Assembly (NCBI GenBank): GCA_934204655.1
Contig: CAKPZJ010000003.1
Location: forward strand, 93,419 to 157,418
DNA from: an uncultured Prevotella sp.
GTDB taxonomy: Bacteria > Bacteroidota > Bacteroidia > Bacteroidales > Bacteroidaceae
Reading direction: 5' to 3'
DNA: 64,000 nt
Shown here: positions 8,766 through 18,117 of the stretch, in pieces
Layout: each line of letters opens with the position of its first letter
How positions within the stretch are numbered: position 1 is the stretch's first letter
Notes under the pieces: generated by a model
Told to the model about the DNA's origin: nothing
Databases searched by the model: none
Seen by the model: the letters and a program-made list of their open reading frames with translations, nothing else
Made by a program: the position numbers and the translations under genes

Positions 8766-8793
8766 GGGCTGCCAAATATTTTTTGGCAGCCCT
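8765..8793 (-). terminator. Terminator of the M13 peptidase gene
   Basis: A 12-bp stem AGGGCTGCCAAA/TTTGGCAGCCCT with a short AT loop, 31 bp after the M13 stop codon. Confidence 0.7.
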
Positions 8794-8824
8794 GATGCTA
8801 TCTATGGTTTCCCTGACGACGATG

Positions 8825-10858
8825 TTACCAGAGGTCCAGACGGTTGGCCTTGGGAATGAAGAGCTTGTCGCCCTCCTTGACACCGAAAGCCTCGTACCAG
8901 GCGTCGATGTGAGGCAGGGCTCCGTTGACACGCCACTCGCCAAGCGCATGAGGGTCGCGCTTTACACGGTTGCGTATTTCCTGGTCGGTAATGTTCTGGC
9001 CCCATACACCGGCATAAGCGATAAAGAAGCGCTGGTCGGCCGTAAAACCGTCCTTGACCTTGAGGGGCTTGTGGGCAGTAGCATTACGGTAGGCGTTGAA
9101 CGCTACCTGCAAGCCGCCATGGTCAGCCAGGTTCTCGCCCAGTGTAAAGCGACCGTTGGCATGGAGGTCGGGCAGCACCTTGATGTTGCTGAAGAAGTCG
9201 GCGTACATATCGGCACGTTTCTTGAAGCCCGCAGCGTCCTGGGCAGTCCACCAGTCCTTCAGGTTGCCGTCAGCATCGTACTGGCGCCCCTGGTCGTCGA
9301 ACCCGTGGGTCATCTCGTGACCGATAACCACGCCGATAGCTCCGTAGTTGAACGCTTCATCGGCCTTGGGGTCAAAGAAGGGATACTGCAGGATACCTGC
9401 GGGGAAACATATCTCATTAGTAGTAGGATTGTAGTAAGCGTTGACGGTCTGGGGAGTCATAAACCACTCGTCGCGGTCAACGGGCTTACCGGCCTTGTCG
9501 GCAATATGCTTATCGTGAGCAAACTTGCGGCAAGCCATCACATTGTCATAAAAACTCTTGGAAGGGTCGATGACGAGCCGGCTGTAGTCGGTCCACTTGT
9601 TGGGATAGCCTATCTTGACATAGAACTTGTCCAACTTGCGGTGGGCGTTGGCCTTGGTCTCATCGCTCATCCACGACTGGGCGTCGATACGCTGTCCTAA
9701 AGACACCTGGAGGTTCTTGACCAACTGCTCCATAATCTTCTTAGACGACTCGGGGAAGTAGCGCTGGGCATAGATACGGCCCAGGGCCTCGCCCATCTGG
9801 GCCTCTACCTGGTTGGTGGCACGCTTCCAGAGTGGGAAGTCTTCCTTGCGACCGCTCATGGTCTTGCCGAAGAAGTCAAAGTTGGCCTCGCGGATGGCAT
9901 CGGTAAGATAGCCGGTCGAACTCTGTATGACATCCCACTCCATGAGGGCCTGCAGCTCGTCGGCAGTCTGCAGCGTCATCAGCTTGTCCAGTCCGGCCAT
10001 AAAGGAGGGCTGTCCCACGATGAGCGTGTCTATATACGCGCGCTTAATGCCCTCTGCCTGGGCCAGCTGAGCCAATGGTATGTCGGGATAAGCCGTCTCG
10101 AACTCGGCCAAGGTCATCTTGTTATAGTTGGCCTGCGGGTCGCGCAGCTCGGTAGCACTCTTGGAGATGAGCGCTATCAGTGTTTCCTGGCGGAATACGG
10201 CGTCGGCCTTGCGCTCGGCATCGGCCTGGCTGAAGCCGTAGAGGCCAAACATGCGGGCGATGTGCTTGCGGTAAGCCTGGCGGATGGCTACCGTGGCCGA
10301 GTCGTTGTTGATATAATAGTCCTTTTGGCTCAGGGTCATGCCGCCCTGTGAGACAGAGAAAATATTCATGCTCACATTCTTGTCGTCAGCACTGAAGTAA
10401 GAGCCGAACTGGACACCATAGCCCTGGTCGGCATATTTAAGCTGCAACTGACGCAGGGCAGCCACGGTGCGGGCACCCTCTATCTCGTCGAGCACAGGTT
10501 TGACTGGGGCGATGCCCTCGCGGTTACGACGGTCTACATCCAGGGCCAGACGGTAGAAGTCGGACAATTTCTGCTCGATGGTACCGTTCTTGTAGTGCTT
10601 CTTCTGCAGGTCGCCCAGGATGCTGTTGATACGCTTGTTATTATTCTCCTGCAACTGGTCGAAGCTGCCAAAACGGCTGTAAGCAGCCGGAAGCGGATTA
10701 TTCTTCTGCCAGCCGCCCGTGGCGAAGCTGTAGAAGTCGTCAGCAGGTTTGACGGCCGTGTCCAAGTTGGACATGACGAGTCCCGACTTATTCTGTCCCA
10801 TGCCCATAAGCGGTGCCGACACCATGAGAACCATCGGAATGAATTGTTTCATTTTCAT
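8825..10858 (-). CDS. M13 family metallopeptidase (neprilysin/PepO type), exported
   Basis: A zinc endopeptidase acting on short peptides outside the inner membrane. The 677-residue protein has a signal peptide (MKMKQFIPMVLMVSAPLMGM), the long alpha-helical M13_N domain, and the C-terminal catalytic domain. There HEMTH (about residues 513-517) supplies two zinc ligands, ENLADHGG the third Glu, and NAYYNPTTNEICFPAGILQ is the substrate-binding stretch. Length and motifs are normal for the family. It stands alone between two terminated units. Bacteroidales homologues are periplasmic or surface-associated; location beyond export cannot be read here. Confidence 0.92.
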   Translation of the reverse strand: MKMKQFIPMVLMVSAPLMGMGQNKSGLVMSNLDTAVKPADDFYSFATGGWQKNNPLPAAYSRFGSFDQLQENNNKRINSILGDLQKKHYKNGTIEQKLSDFYRLALDVDRRNREGIAPVKPVLDEIEGARTVAALRQLQLKYADQGYGVQFGSYFSADDKNVSMNIFSVSQGGMTLSQKDYYINNDSATVAIRQAYRKHIARMFGLYGFSQADAERKADAVFRQETLIALISKSATELRDPQANYNKMTLAEFETAYPDIPLAQLAQAEGIKRAYIDTLIVGQPSFMAGLDKLMTLQTADELQALMEWDVIQSSTGYLTDAIREANFDFFGKTMSGRKEDFPLWKRATNQVEAQMGEALGRIYAQRYFPESSKKIMEQLVKNLQVSLGQRIDAQSWMSDETKANAHRKLDKFYVKIGYPNKWTDYSRLVIDPSKSFYDNVMACRKFAHDKHIADKAGKPVDRDEWFMTPQTVNAYYNPTTNEICFPAGILQYPFFDPKADEAFNYGAIGVVIGHEMTHGFDDQGRQYDADGNLKDWWTAQDAAGFKKRADMYADFFSNIKVLPDLHANGRFTLGENLADHGGLQVAFNAYRNATAHKPLKVKDGFTADQRFFIAYAGVWGQNITDQEIRNRVKRDPHALGEWRVNGALPHIDAWYEAFGVKEGDKLFIPKANRLDLW

Positions 10859-10897
10859 TGTTCCTATATATATAATAATGTGTAATCTGTTGATGGC

Positions 10898-12850
10898 CTA
10901 TGCCTGCTGCAGAGCCTCTAACTGCTCTGACAGCACCATCCACTGCTCGTTGGCACGGTCCAGGGCCTGACGGGTGGTAGTGTACTCGGTTACCAGGGTC
11001 ATGTCCGACGCGTTCTGGGGCTGCATGAGCAGCTCGTCCAGTTCCTTCAGCCGAGCCTCCATCTTGGCTATGTCGCGCTCGCAGTCCTCTACAGCCCGCT
11101 GGGCCTTGCGCAGCCGTTTCTGCTGTTCCTTGTGCTCGGCATACGACTGCTTGGAGGGAGCTGGCTGCTCCTGTGCCGGCTGGGGCGACGGTGCGGGGGA
11201 AGCCACTGACGGCCCCTGGCCACTCAGTGCCTCGTGGATGGTCTCGGCGTTGTGGGCGCGCAGATAGTCGTAGATGCCGCCCAGATGCTCGCGCACGTGG
11301 CCCTGGCCGAACTCATAGACTTTGGTAACCAGGCCGTCGAGAAACTCGCGGTCATGACTTACTATAATGGCCGTACCATCGAACGCGCGGATGGCCTCCT
11401 TGAGCACGTCTTTCGAGGGCATGTCCAGGTGATTGGTAGGCTCATCCAGTATGAGCAGGTTGACCGGTTCCAGCAACAGCCGTATCATGGCCAGGCGGCT
11501 CCGCTCGCCTCCGCTCAGTACCCGCACTTTCTTTTCAGACACTTCGCCGCCAAACATAAAGGCGCCGAGCAGGTCATTAATCTTGAGGCGCATGTCGCCC
11601 GTGGCCACGCGGTCTATCGTGTCATAGATACTGAGGTTCTCGTCCAGCAGCTGAGCCTGATTCTGGGCAAAATAGCCTATCTGGACATTGTGGCCCACCT
11701 TCAGGGTTCCGTCGAAGGGTATTTCGCCCATGATACACTTGACAAGGGTCGACTTACCTTCACCGTTCTTACCCACGAAGGCCACTTTCTCGCCGCGCTT
11801 GATAGTGAGGTTGACACCGGAGAAGACGACATGGTCGCCGTAAGCCTTGCGGACATCGTCGCAGATAACGGGGTAGTCGCCGCTACGCAGGCAGGGCGGA
11901 AACTTGAGGTGCATAGCCGAGTTGTCGACCTCGTCAACCTCGATGGGCACTATCTTAGCCAGCTGCTTGATACGGCTCTGTACCTGGACAGACTTAGTGG
12001 GCTTGTAGCGAAACCTCTCGATGAAGTCCTTGATGTCAGCTATCTCCTTCTGCTGGTTCTCGTAGGCACGCAACTGCTGTTCGCGCCGCTCGGCACGCAG
12101 CACCACGTACTGGTCGTACTTGACCTTGTAGTCCTCGACATGTCCGCAGGTTATTTCGATGGTCCGGGTGGTGACATTGTTGATAAAGGCGCGGTCATGG
12201 CTTACCAGCACCACCGCCTTGGCCGACTGGGCCAAAAATTGTTCCAACCACTGGATGCTCTCGATGTCCAGGTGGTTAGTGGGCTCATCGAGCAGCAGCA
12301 CATCGGGCTGCTGCAGCAGTATCTTGGCCAGTTCGATGCGCATGCGCCACCCTCCCGAGAACTCGCGCGTGGGCCTGTCGAAGTCGCTTCGCTGAAAGCC
12401 AAGTCCAGTAAGGGTGCGTTCCAGGGCTGCCTCGTAGTTATCGCCACCCAGCATCATGTAACGGTCGTGCTCCAGGGTAAACTTCTCGACCAGCTGAGCG
12501 TAGCTGTCGCTCTCATAGTCGGTCCGGTCGGCCATCTCCTGCTGCATGCGCTCTATGCGGGCCTTCATGCGGGTGGTCTGGGCAAACGCCTTACGCGCCT
12601 CCTCGACCACGGTGGTGTCGTCGGCCAGCTTCATAACCTGCGGGAGGTACCCTATGGTAGTATCGTTGGGTATGGCCACGGTACCGGCCGTGGGCTTCTG
12701 CAGGCCGCACAGTATTTTGAGCATAGTGGACTTTCCTGCGCCGTTCTTTCCTACCAGGGCGATGCGGTCGCGGTCGTTGATGACAAAGCTCACGTCATGG
12801 AACAGCGGACGGGCGCTGAACTCGACACTGAGGTTTTCTATCGAAATCAT
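10898..12850 (-). CDS. ABC-F family ATP-binding protein (Uup/YheS type)
   Basis: A soluble dual-ATPase that acts on ribosomes. Two nucleotide-binding domains are complete: Walker A GKNGAGKST, signature FSGGWRMRIELAKIL and LLLDEPTNHLD in the first; GKNGEGKST, LSGGERSRLAMIRLLL and LILDEPTNHLD in the second. The linker between them is charged, and a Pro/Gln-rich stretch leads to a C-terminal coiled coil (about 555-650). There are no membrane segments, so it is not a transporter. The start chosen is the ATG before ISIENLSVEF (650 residues); an in-frame ATG 69 bp upstream would add an atypical leader. It follows deoD on the same strand. Confidence 0.9.
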   Translation of the reverse strand: MISIENLSVEFSARPLFHDVSFVINDRDRIALVGKNGAGKSTMLKILCGLQKPTAGTVAIPNDTTIGYLPQVMKLADDTTVVEEARKAFAQTTRMKARIERMQQEMADRTDYESDSYAQLVEKFTLEHDRYMMLGGDNYEAALERTLTGLGFQRSDFDRPTREFSGGWRMRIELAKILLQQPDVLLLDEPTNHLDIESIQWLEQFLAQSAKAVVLVSHDRAFINNVTTRTIEITCGHVEDYKVKYDQYVVLRAERREQQLRAYENQQKEIADIKDFIERFRYKPTKSVQVQSRIKQLAKIVPIEVDEVDNSAMHLKFPPCLRSGDYPVICDDVRKAYGDHVVFSGVNLTIKRGEKVAFVGKNGEGKSTLVKCIMGEIPFDGTLKVGHNVQIGYFAQNQAQLLDENLSIYDTIDRVATGDMRLKINDLLGAFMFGGEVSEKKVRVLSGGERSRLAMIRLLLEPVNLLILDEPTNHLDMPSKDVLKEAIRAFDGTAIIVSHDREFLDGLVTKVYEFGQGHVREHLGGIYDYLRAHNAETIHEALSGQGPSVASPAPSPQPAQEQPAPSKQSYAEHKEQQKRLRKAQRAVEDCERDIAKMEARLKELDELLMQPQNASDMTLVTEYTTTRQALDRANEQWMVLSEQLEALQQA

Positions 12851-12938
12851 TATGATATGAATACACAGGATGCCCGCCCAGTCCCACCGTCGTGGTGACG
12901 GCCGGGCCGAGTGAGGCACTTATCAGTAAAAGTATGTC

Positions 12939-13655
12939 TTATAACACGATGGCACTCTCGAGGGCCAGGGTCATCATCTTGGTAAACGAGTTCTGCCTCT
13001 CCTCGGCCGAGAGCTCGGTATGGTCTACGAACGAGTCGCTAATGGTAAGTATGCAGGCAGCGCGCTTGTTCAGCATGTGCGCATTGTGGAACAGGGCAAA
13101 GCTCTCCATCTCTACGCAGTCTGAGCCGGTACGCTCGGCGATGTCCTGCCACGTCCCCTGCGACGGGTCGCCGTAGAATACGTCGCTGGAGTGAACCACG
13201 CAGGGCTTGCACTCTATGGCCAGCTCCTTGGCCTTGGCCTCGATAACCTGGTTGAGTTCCGGAGTGGGCAGGATGACCCTGTCGGCACATCCACCCTGTA
13301 TGCGGGCGTAGGTAGAGTCGCTCACGGCCGAGCTGGCCAGGGCCACATCCATTACGTGGAGCCACTCGCGGTAGCTGCCGGCCGACCCTATACGTATAAT
13401 GTTATCTACGTCATAAAAACTGTACAACTCGTACGAGTAGATGCCCATGCTGGGCATGCCCATGCCGCTGGCCATGACTGACACGGGGGTTCCGTGATAG
13501 AGGCCGGTGTATCCCAGTACGTTGCGTACAGAGGTTACCAGCTTGGGGGTCTCAAGAAAAGTATCTGCGATAAACTTGGCGCGCAGGGGATCGCCCGGCA
13601 TCAGTACGGTCTTGGCAAAGTCGCCCTTGGCGGCTGAAATGTGCGGTGTAGCCAT
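12939..13655 (-). CDS. deoD: Purine-nucleoside phosphorylase, DeoD type
   Basis: Phosphorolysis of purine (deoxy)nucleosides for base salvage; a cytoplasmic homo-hexamer in the family. The 238 residues align with E. coli DeoD from the first residue (MATPHISAAKGDFA, then MPGDPLRAKFIA phosphate-binding loop). Also visible are the GMGMPSMGIYSYEL block, the ribose-binding VEMESFALF and the catalytic Asp in ISDSFVD. It is probably co-transcribed with the ABC-F gene 88 bp downstream. Confidence 0.93.
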   Translation of the reverse strand: MATPHISAAKGDFAKTVLMPGDPLRAKFIADTFLETPKLVTSVRNVLGYTGLYHGTPVSVMASGMGMPSMGIYSYELYSFYDVDNIIRIGSAGSYREWLHVMDVALASSAVSDSTYARIQGGCADRVILPTPELNQVIEAKAKELAIECKPCVVHSSDVFYGDPSQGTWQDIAERTGSDCVEMESFALFHNAHMLNKRAACILTISDSFVDHTELSAEERQNSFTKMMTLALESAIVL

Positions 13656-13755
13656 ATCTATTGTTATTAGAATTGTTAGTAATCAGCTCGTTATATATAG
13701 TCTGCGACACCCCTGCGATAACCCGCATGGGAGCCGTCACACTGACTATCGGTTA

Positions 13756-13763
13756 CAAAAGTA
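13756..13763 (-). promoter_or_regulatory. -7 box (TACTTTTG) upstream of deoD
   Basis: A minus-strand TACTTTTG about 100 bp upstream of the deoD start. No matching -33 box was found at the usual distance. Confidence 0.5.
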
Positions 13764-13898
13764 CGCTTTTTTCTTGAAAAGCACGCATAAAAAGGATTTT
13801 ATCTTATCTGCCCGAGGGCTTACGGTGCTCTTCGCGCGCGCGTATATATTAATAAGGTGTAGGGCGACAGCCACGGCTGGGCCACACGGGGGCTGCCC

Positions 13899-14750
13899 CT
13901 ACCCTAACTGCCATTCCTGCTGGCAGAACTGCTCGCCCAGACGGTAGCCCTCTTCGTAGAGGGCCTCTAACTTGGCTGTATCTTTCTCGATACGGTCTAC
14001 TTCGACGGGGCGCTCAGGGCGTATGCACACCACGCGGCCCTCGGCCTCGGCCTGCTCCACATAAGCCAACTGCTCATTGTAAGTCTCAAGCCTACGGCTC
14101 AGAACCACGCGCAACCGGGGATAGTTCTTGTAGATGAAATGGGGTATCTTGTGGTCGCGGCCCGTCTTACGGTAACCGCGGTTACGTGTCAGTATCAGCA
14201 CGTTGCGCTTATGGCCCAGCTCCTCGGCATGGCGCAGGGGGATGGAGTCGACGATGCCGCCGTCGAGCATAGGAATGCCGTCTACCATGACTATCTTGCT
14301 CACGTAGGGCAGGCTGCTCGATGCCTTGACGATGTCCAGGGCGCGCTGGCGGTCGTGGGTCTCGCTGAGATACATAGCCCGACCGGTAAGGCAGTTGGTA
14401 GTAACCATCTCGAAGCGGTCGGCATACTTGAAGTAGGTGTCAAAGTCGAAGGGGATGAACTCATTGGGAAACTTGTCGTAGAGCAACTTACGGTCGAAGA
14501 TACAGCCCTGGGTAACCAGATGGCGCAGACCGATATAGTGATAGCGGGCCAGGTAGTCGATGTTGGAGATACGGGCCCGTCGGGGCTGACGGCTGATGTA
14601 CGACATGCCATTGCAGGCTCCGGCCGACACGGCCACGACATAGGGGAAGTAGAGCTGATGGACCATAAAGGCATCGAGCACCCCACTGGTAAATACGCCG
14701 CGCATACCGCCGCCCTCTAACACTAATCCTGTATTCTCTCCTATCTTCAT
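13899..14750 (-). CDS. Patatin-like phospholipase (YjjU/RssA group)
   Basis: A serine lipid acyl hydrolase of the cytoplasmic patatin type. The 283-residue protein has the oxyanion-hole GGGMRG at 13-18, the nucleophile Ser42 in VAVSAGACNG (the first Gly of GxSxG is replaced, as in this subgroup), and the catalytic Asp163 in DGG. The start at MKIGENTGLVLEGGG is chosen because it places the motif as in homologues; the frame runs 83 codons further upstream through the intergenic repeat but has no protein-like sequence there. The physiological lipid is unknown. Confidence 0.88.
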   Translation of the reverse strand: MKIGENTGLVLEGGGMRGVFTSGVLDAFMVHQLYFPYVVAVSAGACNGMSYISRQPRRARISNIDYLARYHYIGLRHLVTQGCIFDRKLLYDKFPNEFIPFDFDTYFKYADRFEMVTTNCLTGRAMYLSETHDRQRALDIVKASSSLPYVSKIVMVDGIPMLDGGIVDSIPLRHAEELGHKRNVLILTRNRGYRKTGRDHKIPHFIYKNYPRLRVVLSRRLETYNEQLAYVEQAEAEGRVVCIRPERPVEVDRIEKDTAKLEALYEEGYRLGEQFCQQEWQLG

Positions 14751-14821
14751 AAATCGTCCTGTAGGTTTTCCAACGGCAAAGTTAATCATTTCGGCCGTGT
14801 TATTCCCTCTTGGGGAGCAGA

Positions 14822-15114
14822 ATTTTAAAGGTAAAAAGGATTTTGAAAGGTAAAAAGGTAAAAGAGTAAAAAGGTAAAGAGTAAAGAGTGCTGTTTGAGT
14901 ATTGCCCCTGCCCAACCAGCAATTATCGCAGGAAATGAAAAGACCGGTCTTTAGACTCCTAATGACGGCTCCGGGAAAGCTAAAGACGGCTCCCTGCATC
15001 GTAAAGGTCGGTCTCTGCGATTTAGGCGACTGCCGTTGGCATGTAGTAAGCCAGCACCGGCACGCAGGGAGCGCTTTTCACCTTTTTACCCTTTTACTTT
15101 TTTACCCTTAAAAG
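14822..15114. repeat. MITE-like intergenic element, copy A
   Basis: The 550-bp gap before the Xaa-Pro aminopeptidase holds no gene but a structured element. Its left end is a run of GGTAAAAAGGTAAAA-type repeats and its right end the inverse (CACCTTTTTACCC...ACTTTTTTACCC), giving imperfect terminal inverted repeats. The core (about 14934-15020) contains the perfect palindrome AAAGACCGGTCTTT (14939-14952) and tandem CTAAWGACGGCTCC units. The core matches copy B (51291-51375) in inverted orientation. No transposase is encoded, and I saw no target-site duplication. Confidence 0.75.
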
Positions 15115-15185
15115 AGCTCTGGGGGCTTCTCGGATTTGCCCATCGGCCCAAAATAGGGCGTGGCCGTTATTTTTATGGTTTTTTC

Positions 15186-15217
15186 TTTGGTTACTATTTG
15201 TAATATCTGTAACTTTG
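15186..15217 (+). promoter_or_regulatory. Promoter of the Xaa-Pro aminopeptidase gene
   Basis: TTTG, 20 bp, TAACTTTG: a full match to the Bacteroidetes consensus, 87 bp upstream of the start codon. Confidence 0.8.
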
Positions 15218-15303
15218 TAGCATATAGGGGCTATCGTGGCCACTGCACCCCCGCCACCGATTATGGCCCCAGGCAGAGAAATGAGTATAAATCAAGGTTA
15301 GAA

Positions 15304-16707
15304 ATGTTTAGTAAAGAAACGTATATCCGTCGACGGGCGGAACTGAAGAAACTGGTTAAAAGCGGTATTGTCATCTTATTCGGCAATAATGAGTCGCCGG
15401 CCAATTTTCCGAACAACGGCTACTATCCCTTTCGTCAAGACTCCACATTCCTGTACTACTTCGGGCTGCAGCGCGACGGCCTGGTGGGTGTCATAGACAT
15501 TGACAACGACCAGGAAACACTGGTGGGCAACGATATAGACATAGAGGATATAGTGTGGTACGGGGCCGTAGACAGCGTGGCCGACATGGCCGCACAGGTG
15601 GGCGTGGCCCACACAGCCCCCATGAAAGCCATGCGCACGCTGTGTAACGACGCGCTGAGCAAGAAGCGGGCCATACACTTCCTGCCGCCGTACCGCTACG
15701 ACATCAAGCTGATGGTTTTCGACCTGCTGGGCATACACCCCAACCAGCAGAAGGACGCGGCATCGATGGAGCTCATCAAGGCCGTAGTCAAGATGCGCTC
15801 TACCAAGGAGCAGCAGGAGATAGACGAGCTGGAGCGGGCCGCCGTGATAGGCTACAAGATGCACACCACGGCCATGAGGCTCACCCGGCCCGGCGTAACG
15901 GAGAAGTACATCGGCGGACAGGTAGATGGCATAGCCAACTCGTACGGGGCGATGGTAAGTTTCCCCACTATCTTCTCACAGCATGGCGAGATAATGCACG
16001 GCAACCCCTCTATGGCCCCACTGGAAAGCGGCCGGCTGGTACTGTGCGACGCGGGCGCCGAGACCATTAACAACTACTGCTCAGACAATACCCGTACCTA
16101 TCCAGTGAGCGGCACCTTTACGCAGCGACAGCTGGATATATACTCCATAGTAGAGGCGGCCCACGACCATGCCCTCGAGGTGGCCAAGCCAGGCGTCAGG
16201 TACGCCGACGTGCACTTCTCGGTGTGCCGGCTCATCTTCGACAGGCTCAAGGAGCTGGGCCTGGCCAAGGGCGACACCGACGCGGCTGTACGCGAGGGGG
16301 CTCACGCCATGTTCCTGCCCCACGGCCTGGGTCACATGATGGGCATGGACGTACACGACATGGAGAACCTGGACCAGGTGAACGTGGGCTTCGACGAGGA
16401 GACACGTCCCAACCTGGAGCAGTTTGGCACCAACTGCCTGCGCATGGGCCGCAGACTGCAGGAGGGCTTCGTGGTGACCGACGAGCCGGGCATCTACTTC
16501 ATACCGGCCCTGATAGACGAGTGGCGAGCCACCGGCCACTGCAAGGACTTCCTCAACTTTGACGCGCTGGACACCTACAAGGACTTCGGAGGCATACGCA
16601 TCGAGGACGACCTGCTCATCACCGCCACCGGGGCCCGCTTCATAGGCAAGGAGCGCATACCCTATCATCCCAAGGATGTAGAGGCGTTCATGGCCACCGG
16701 CAAATAA
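15304..16707 (+). CDS. pepP: Xaa-Pro aminopeptidase (M24B)
   Basis: A dinuclear-metal aminopeptidase removing N-terminal residues before proline. The 467-residue protein has an N-terminal aminopeptidase-P domain (to about 165) and a C-terminal pita-bread domain. Metal ligands visible: Asp249 (CDAGAE), Asp260 (CSDNTRTYP), His344 (HGLGHMMGMDVHD), a Glu in VVTDEPGIYF and a late Glu in IRIEDD. The ATG at 15304 is used because the 48 upstream in-frame codons overlap the promoter and look non-coding. No signal peptide, so cytoplasmic. Confidence 0.93.
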   Translation: MFSKETYIRRRAELKKLVKSGIVILFGNNESPANFPNNGYYPFRQDSTFLYYFGLQRDGLVGVIDIDNDQETLVGNDIDIEDIVWYGAVDSVADMAAQVGVAHTAPMKAMRTLCNDALSKKRAIHFLPPYRYDIKLMVFDLLGIHPNQQKDAASMELIKAVVKMRSTKEQQEIDELERAAVIGYKMHTTAMRLTRPGVTEKYIGGQVDGIANSYGAMVSFPTIFSQHGEIMHGNPSMAPLESGRLVLCDAGAETINNYCSDNTRTYPVSGTFTQRQLDIYSIVEAAHDHALEVAKPGVRYADVHFSVCRLIFDRLKELGLAKGDTDAAVREGAHAMFLPHGLGHMMGMDVHDMENLDQVNVGFDEETRPNLEQFGTNCLRMGRRLQEGFVVTDEPGIYFIPALIDEWRATGHCKDFLNFDALDTYKDFGGIRIEDDLLITATGARFIGKERIPYHPKDVEAFMATGK

Positions 16708-16754
16708 AAGACCCGCAACCGATAAACAACATATTATAAAACATAACGCAAACA

Positions 16755-17960
16755 ATGAGAAAACTTATGACGATGGCGCTGGTTGCCCTGATGGCAATGA
16801 GCGCAAACGCACAGGAAACCAAGGCTGCCAAGGAGAACCCCAACAAGCCTAAGTTTACCGTAGTGAAGGAGAACAAAATCACAAGTATCAAGGACCAGAA
16901 CCGCTCGGGTACCTGCTGGGACTACTCGACACTGAGTTTCTTCGAGGCTGAAATCCTCAAGGCCACTGGCAAGACCTACGACCTGGAGGAGAGCTTCGTG
17001 GCCAACAAAACTTACATGGACCGCGCCATCCAGGTGGTGCGCCTGCACGGCGACTGCCAGTTCTCGCAGGGCGGTTCGGCTTACGACCCTCTCTACTGCA
17101 TCCAGCACTACGGCATAGTGCCTCAGGGCATCATGCCTTTCCCCGGCAGCCTGTACGGCGACTCTCTTAACAACTTCAATGAGTTCTTCGCCGTGATGGA
17201 ACCTTATGTTAAGGCCATTGCAACAAGCAGCGCCAAGAAAATCTCCGGTCAGTGGAAGGTTGGCCTTCAGGGTATTCTGGACGCTTACCTCGGCAAGTGT
17301 CCTGAGAGCTTCACCTACGAGGGCAAGAAGTACACCCCCAAGACCTTCGCAGCCAGCCTGGGGCTCAACTGGGACGACTATGTGTCTATAACGAGCTACA
17401 CCCATCACCCATTCTGGACTGCCTTTGCCGTAGAGGTACAGGATAACTGGCGCAACCCGCTCTCCTGGAACGTGCCCATGGACGATATGACCCGCATCAT
17501 AGACAATGCCGTGATGAACGGCTACACGGTGGCCTGGGGAGGCGACGTGTCGGAAGAGGGATTTACCCGCCAGGGCCTGGCTTACTTCTATGACACCAAG
17601 AAGATGGAGAGCCTGGCCGGCAGCGACATGGCCCGCTGGCTCAAGCTGTCCAAGACCAAGAAGACAAGCCTGATAGACTCGCTGGGCGTTAACGTGCCCG
17701 AGCTGGTGCCCACCCAGGAGCAGCGCCAGGAACGCTTCGACAACTGGGAACTGACCGATGACCACGGCATGCTCATCTACGGCATCGCCAAAGACCAGAA
17801 CGGTAAGGAGTACTACATGGTTAAGAACTCCTGGGGCGAAGCCGGCGACTACAAGGGTATCTGGTACATGACCAAGAACTTCATCATCGCCAACACGATG
17901 GACTTCATGGTCAACAAGAACGCCATCCCCAAGGATATACGTAAGAAGTTAGGCATCTAA
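16755..17960 (+). CDS. Exported C1-family cysteine peptidase (aminopeptidase C/bleomycin hydrolase group)
   Basis: A papain-fold aminopeptidase. The 401-residue protein has a signal peptide ending near ANAQ20, the catalytic Cys54 in NRSGTCWDYSTL, the catalytic His at about 337 in DDHGMLIYG, and Asn at about 357 in VKNSWGE. PepC of other phyla is cytoplasmic and has no signal peptide, so export is a Bacteroidetes feature here. It follows the aminopeptidase P gene by 47 bp and ends in a strong terminator, so the two peptidases may form one peptide-degradation operon. Confidence 0.9.
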   Translation: MRKLMTMALVALMAMSANAQETKAAKENPNKPKFTVVKENKITSIKDQNRSGTCWDYSTLSFFEAEILKATGKTYDLEESFVANKTYMDRAIQVVRLHGDCQFSQGGSAYDPLYCIQHYGIVPQGIMPFPGSLYGDSLNNFNEFFAVMEPYVKAIATSSAKKISGQWKVGLQGILDAYLGKCPESFTYEGKKYTPKTFAASLGLNWDDYVSITSYTHHPFWTAFAVEVQDNWRNPLSWNVPMDDMTRIIDNAVMNGYTVAWGGDVSEEGFTRQGLAYFYDTKKMESLAGSDMARWLKLSKTKKTSLIDSLGVNVPELVPTQEQRQERFDNWELTDDHGMLIYGIAKDQNGKEYYMVKNSWGEAGDYKGIWYMTKNFIIANTMDFMVNKNAIPKDIRKKLGI

Positions 17961-17979
17961 GAGCCACTTCGGCACGAGC

Positions 17980-18026
17980 AAAAATAACGGCGGTTTCTGA
18001 TTTTTTGGTCAGAAACTGCCGTTTTC
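17980..18026 (+). terminator. Terminator of the peptidase pair
   Basis: A 15-bp stem AACGGCGGTTTCTGA/TCAGAAACTGCCGTT with one mismatch and a T-rich loop, followed by TTCTTGT. Confidence 0.8.
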
Positions 18027-18117
18027 TTGTATTATTTTTGTAATTTTGGGCACGCAATAGTGCCGTGACACTCCCCACAACACCCCTCACTACAGATAAA
18101 ATAAGAATAATACATAA

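Noticed and set aside
11234..12898. A 554-codon open frame opposite the ABC-F gene
   Set aside because: Antisense shadow of two intact nucleotide-binding domains; no protein family pattern.
14751..14999. N-terminal extension of the patatin protein
   Set aside because: The extra codons run through the MITE-like element and do not resemble patatins; the ATG at 14750 fits the family.
16734..17765. A 343-codon minus-strand open frame
   Set aside because: Antisense to the C1 peptidase, whose catalytic triad and signal peptide are intact.
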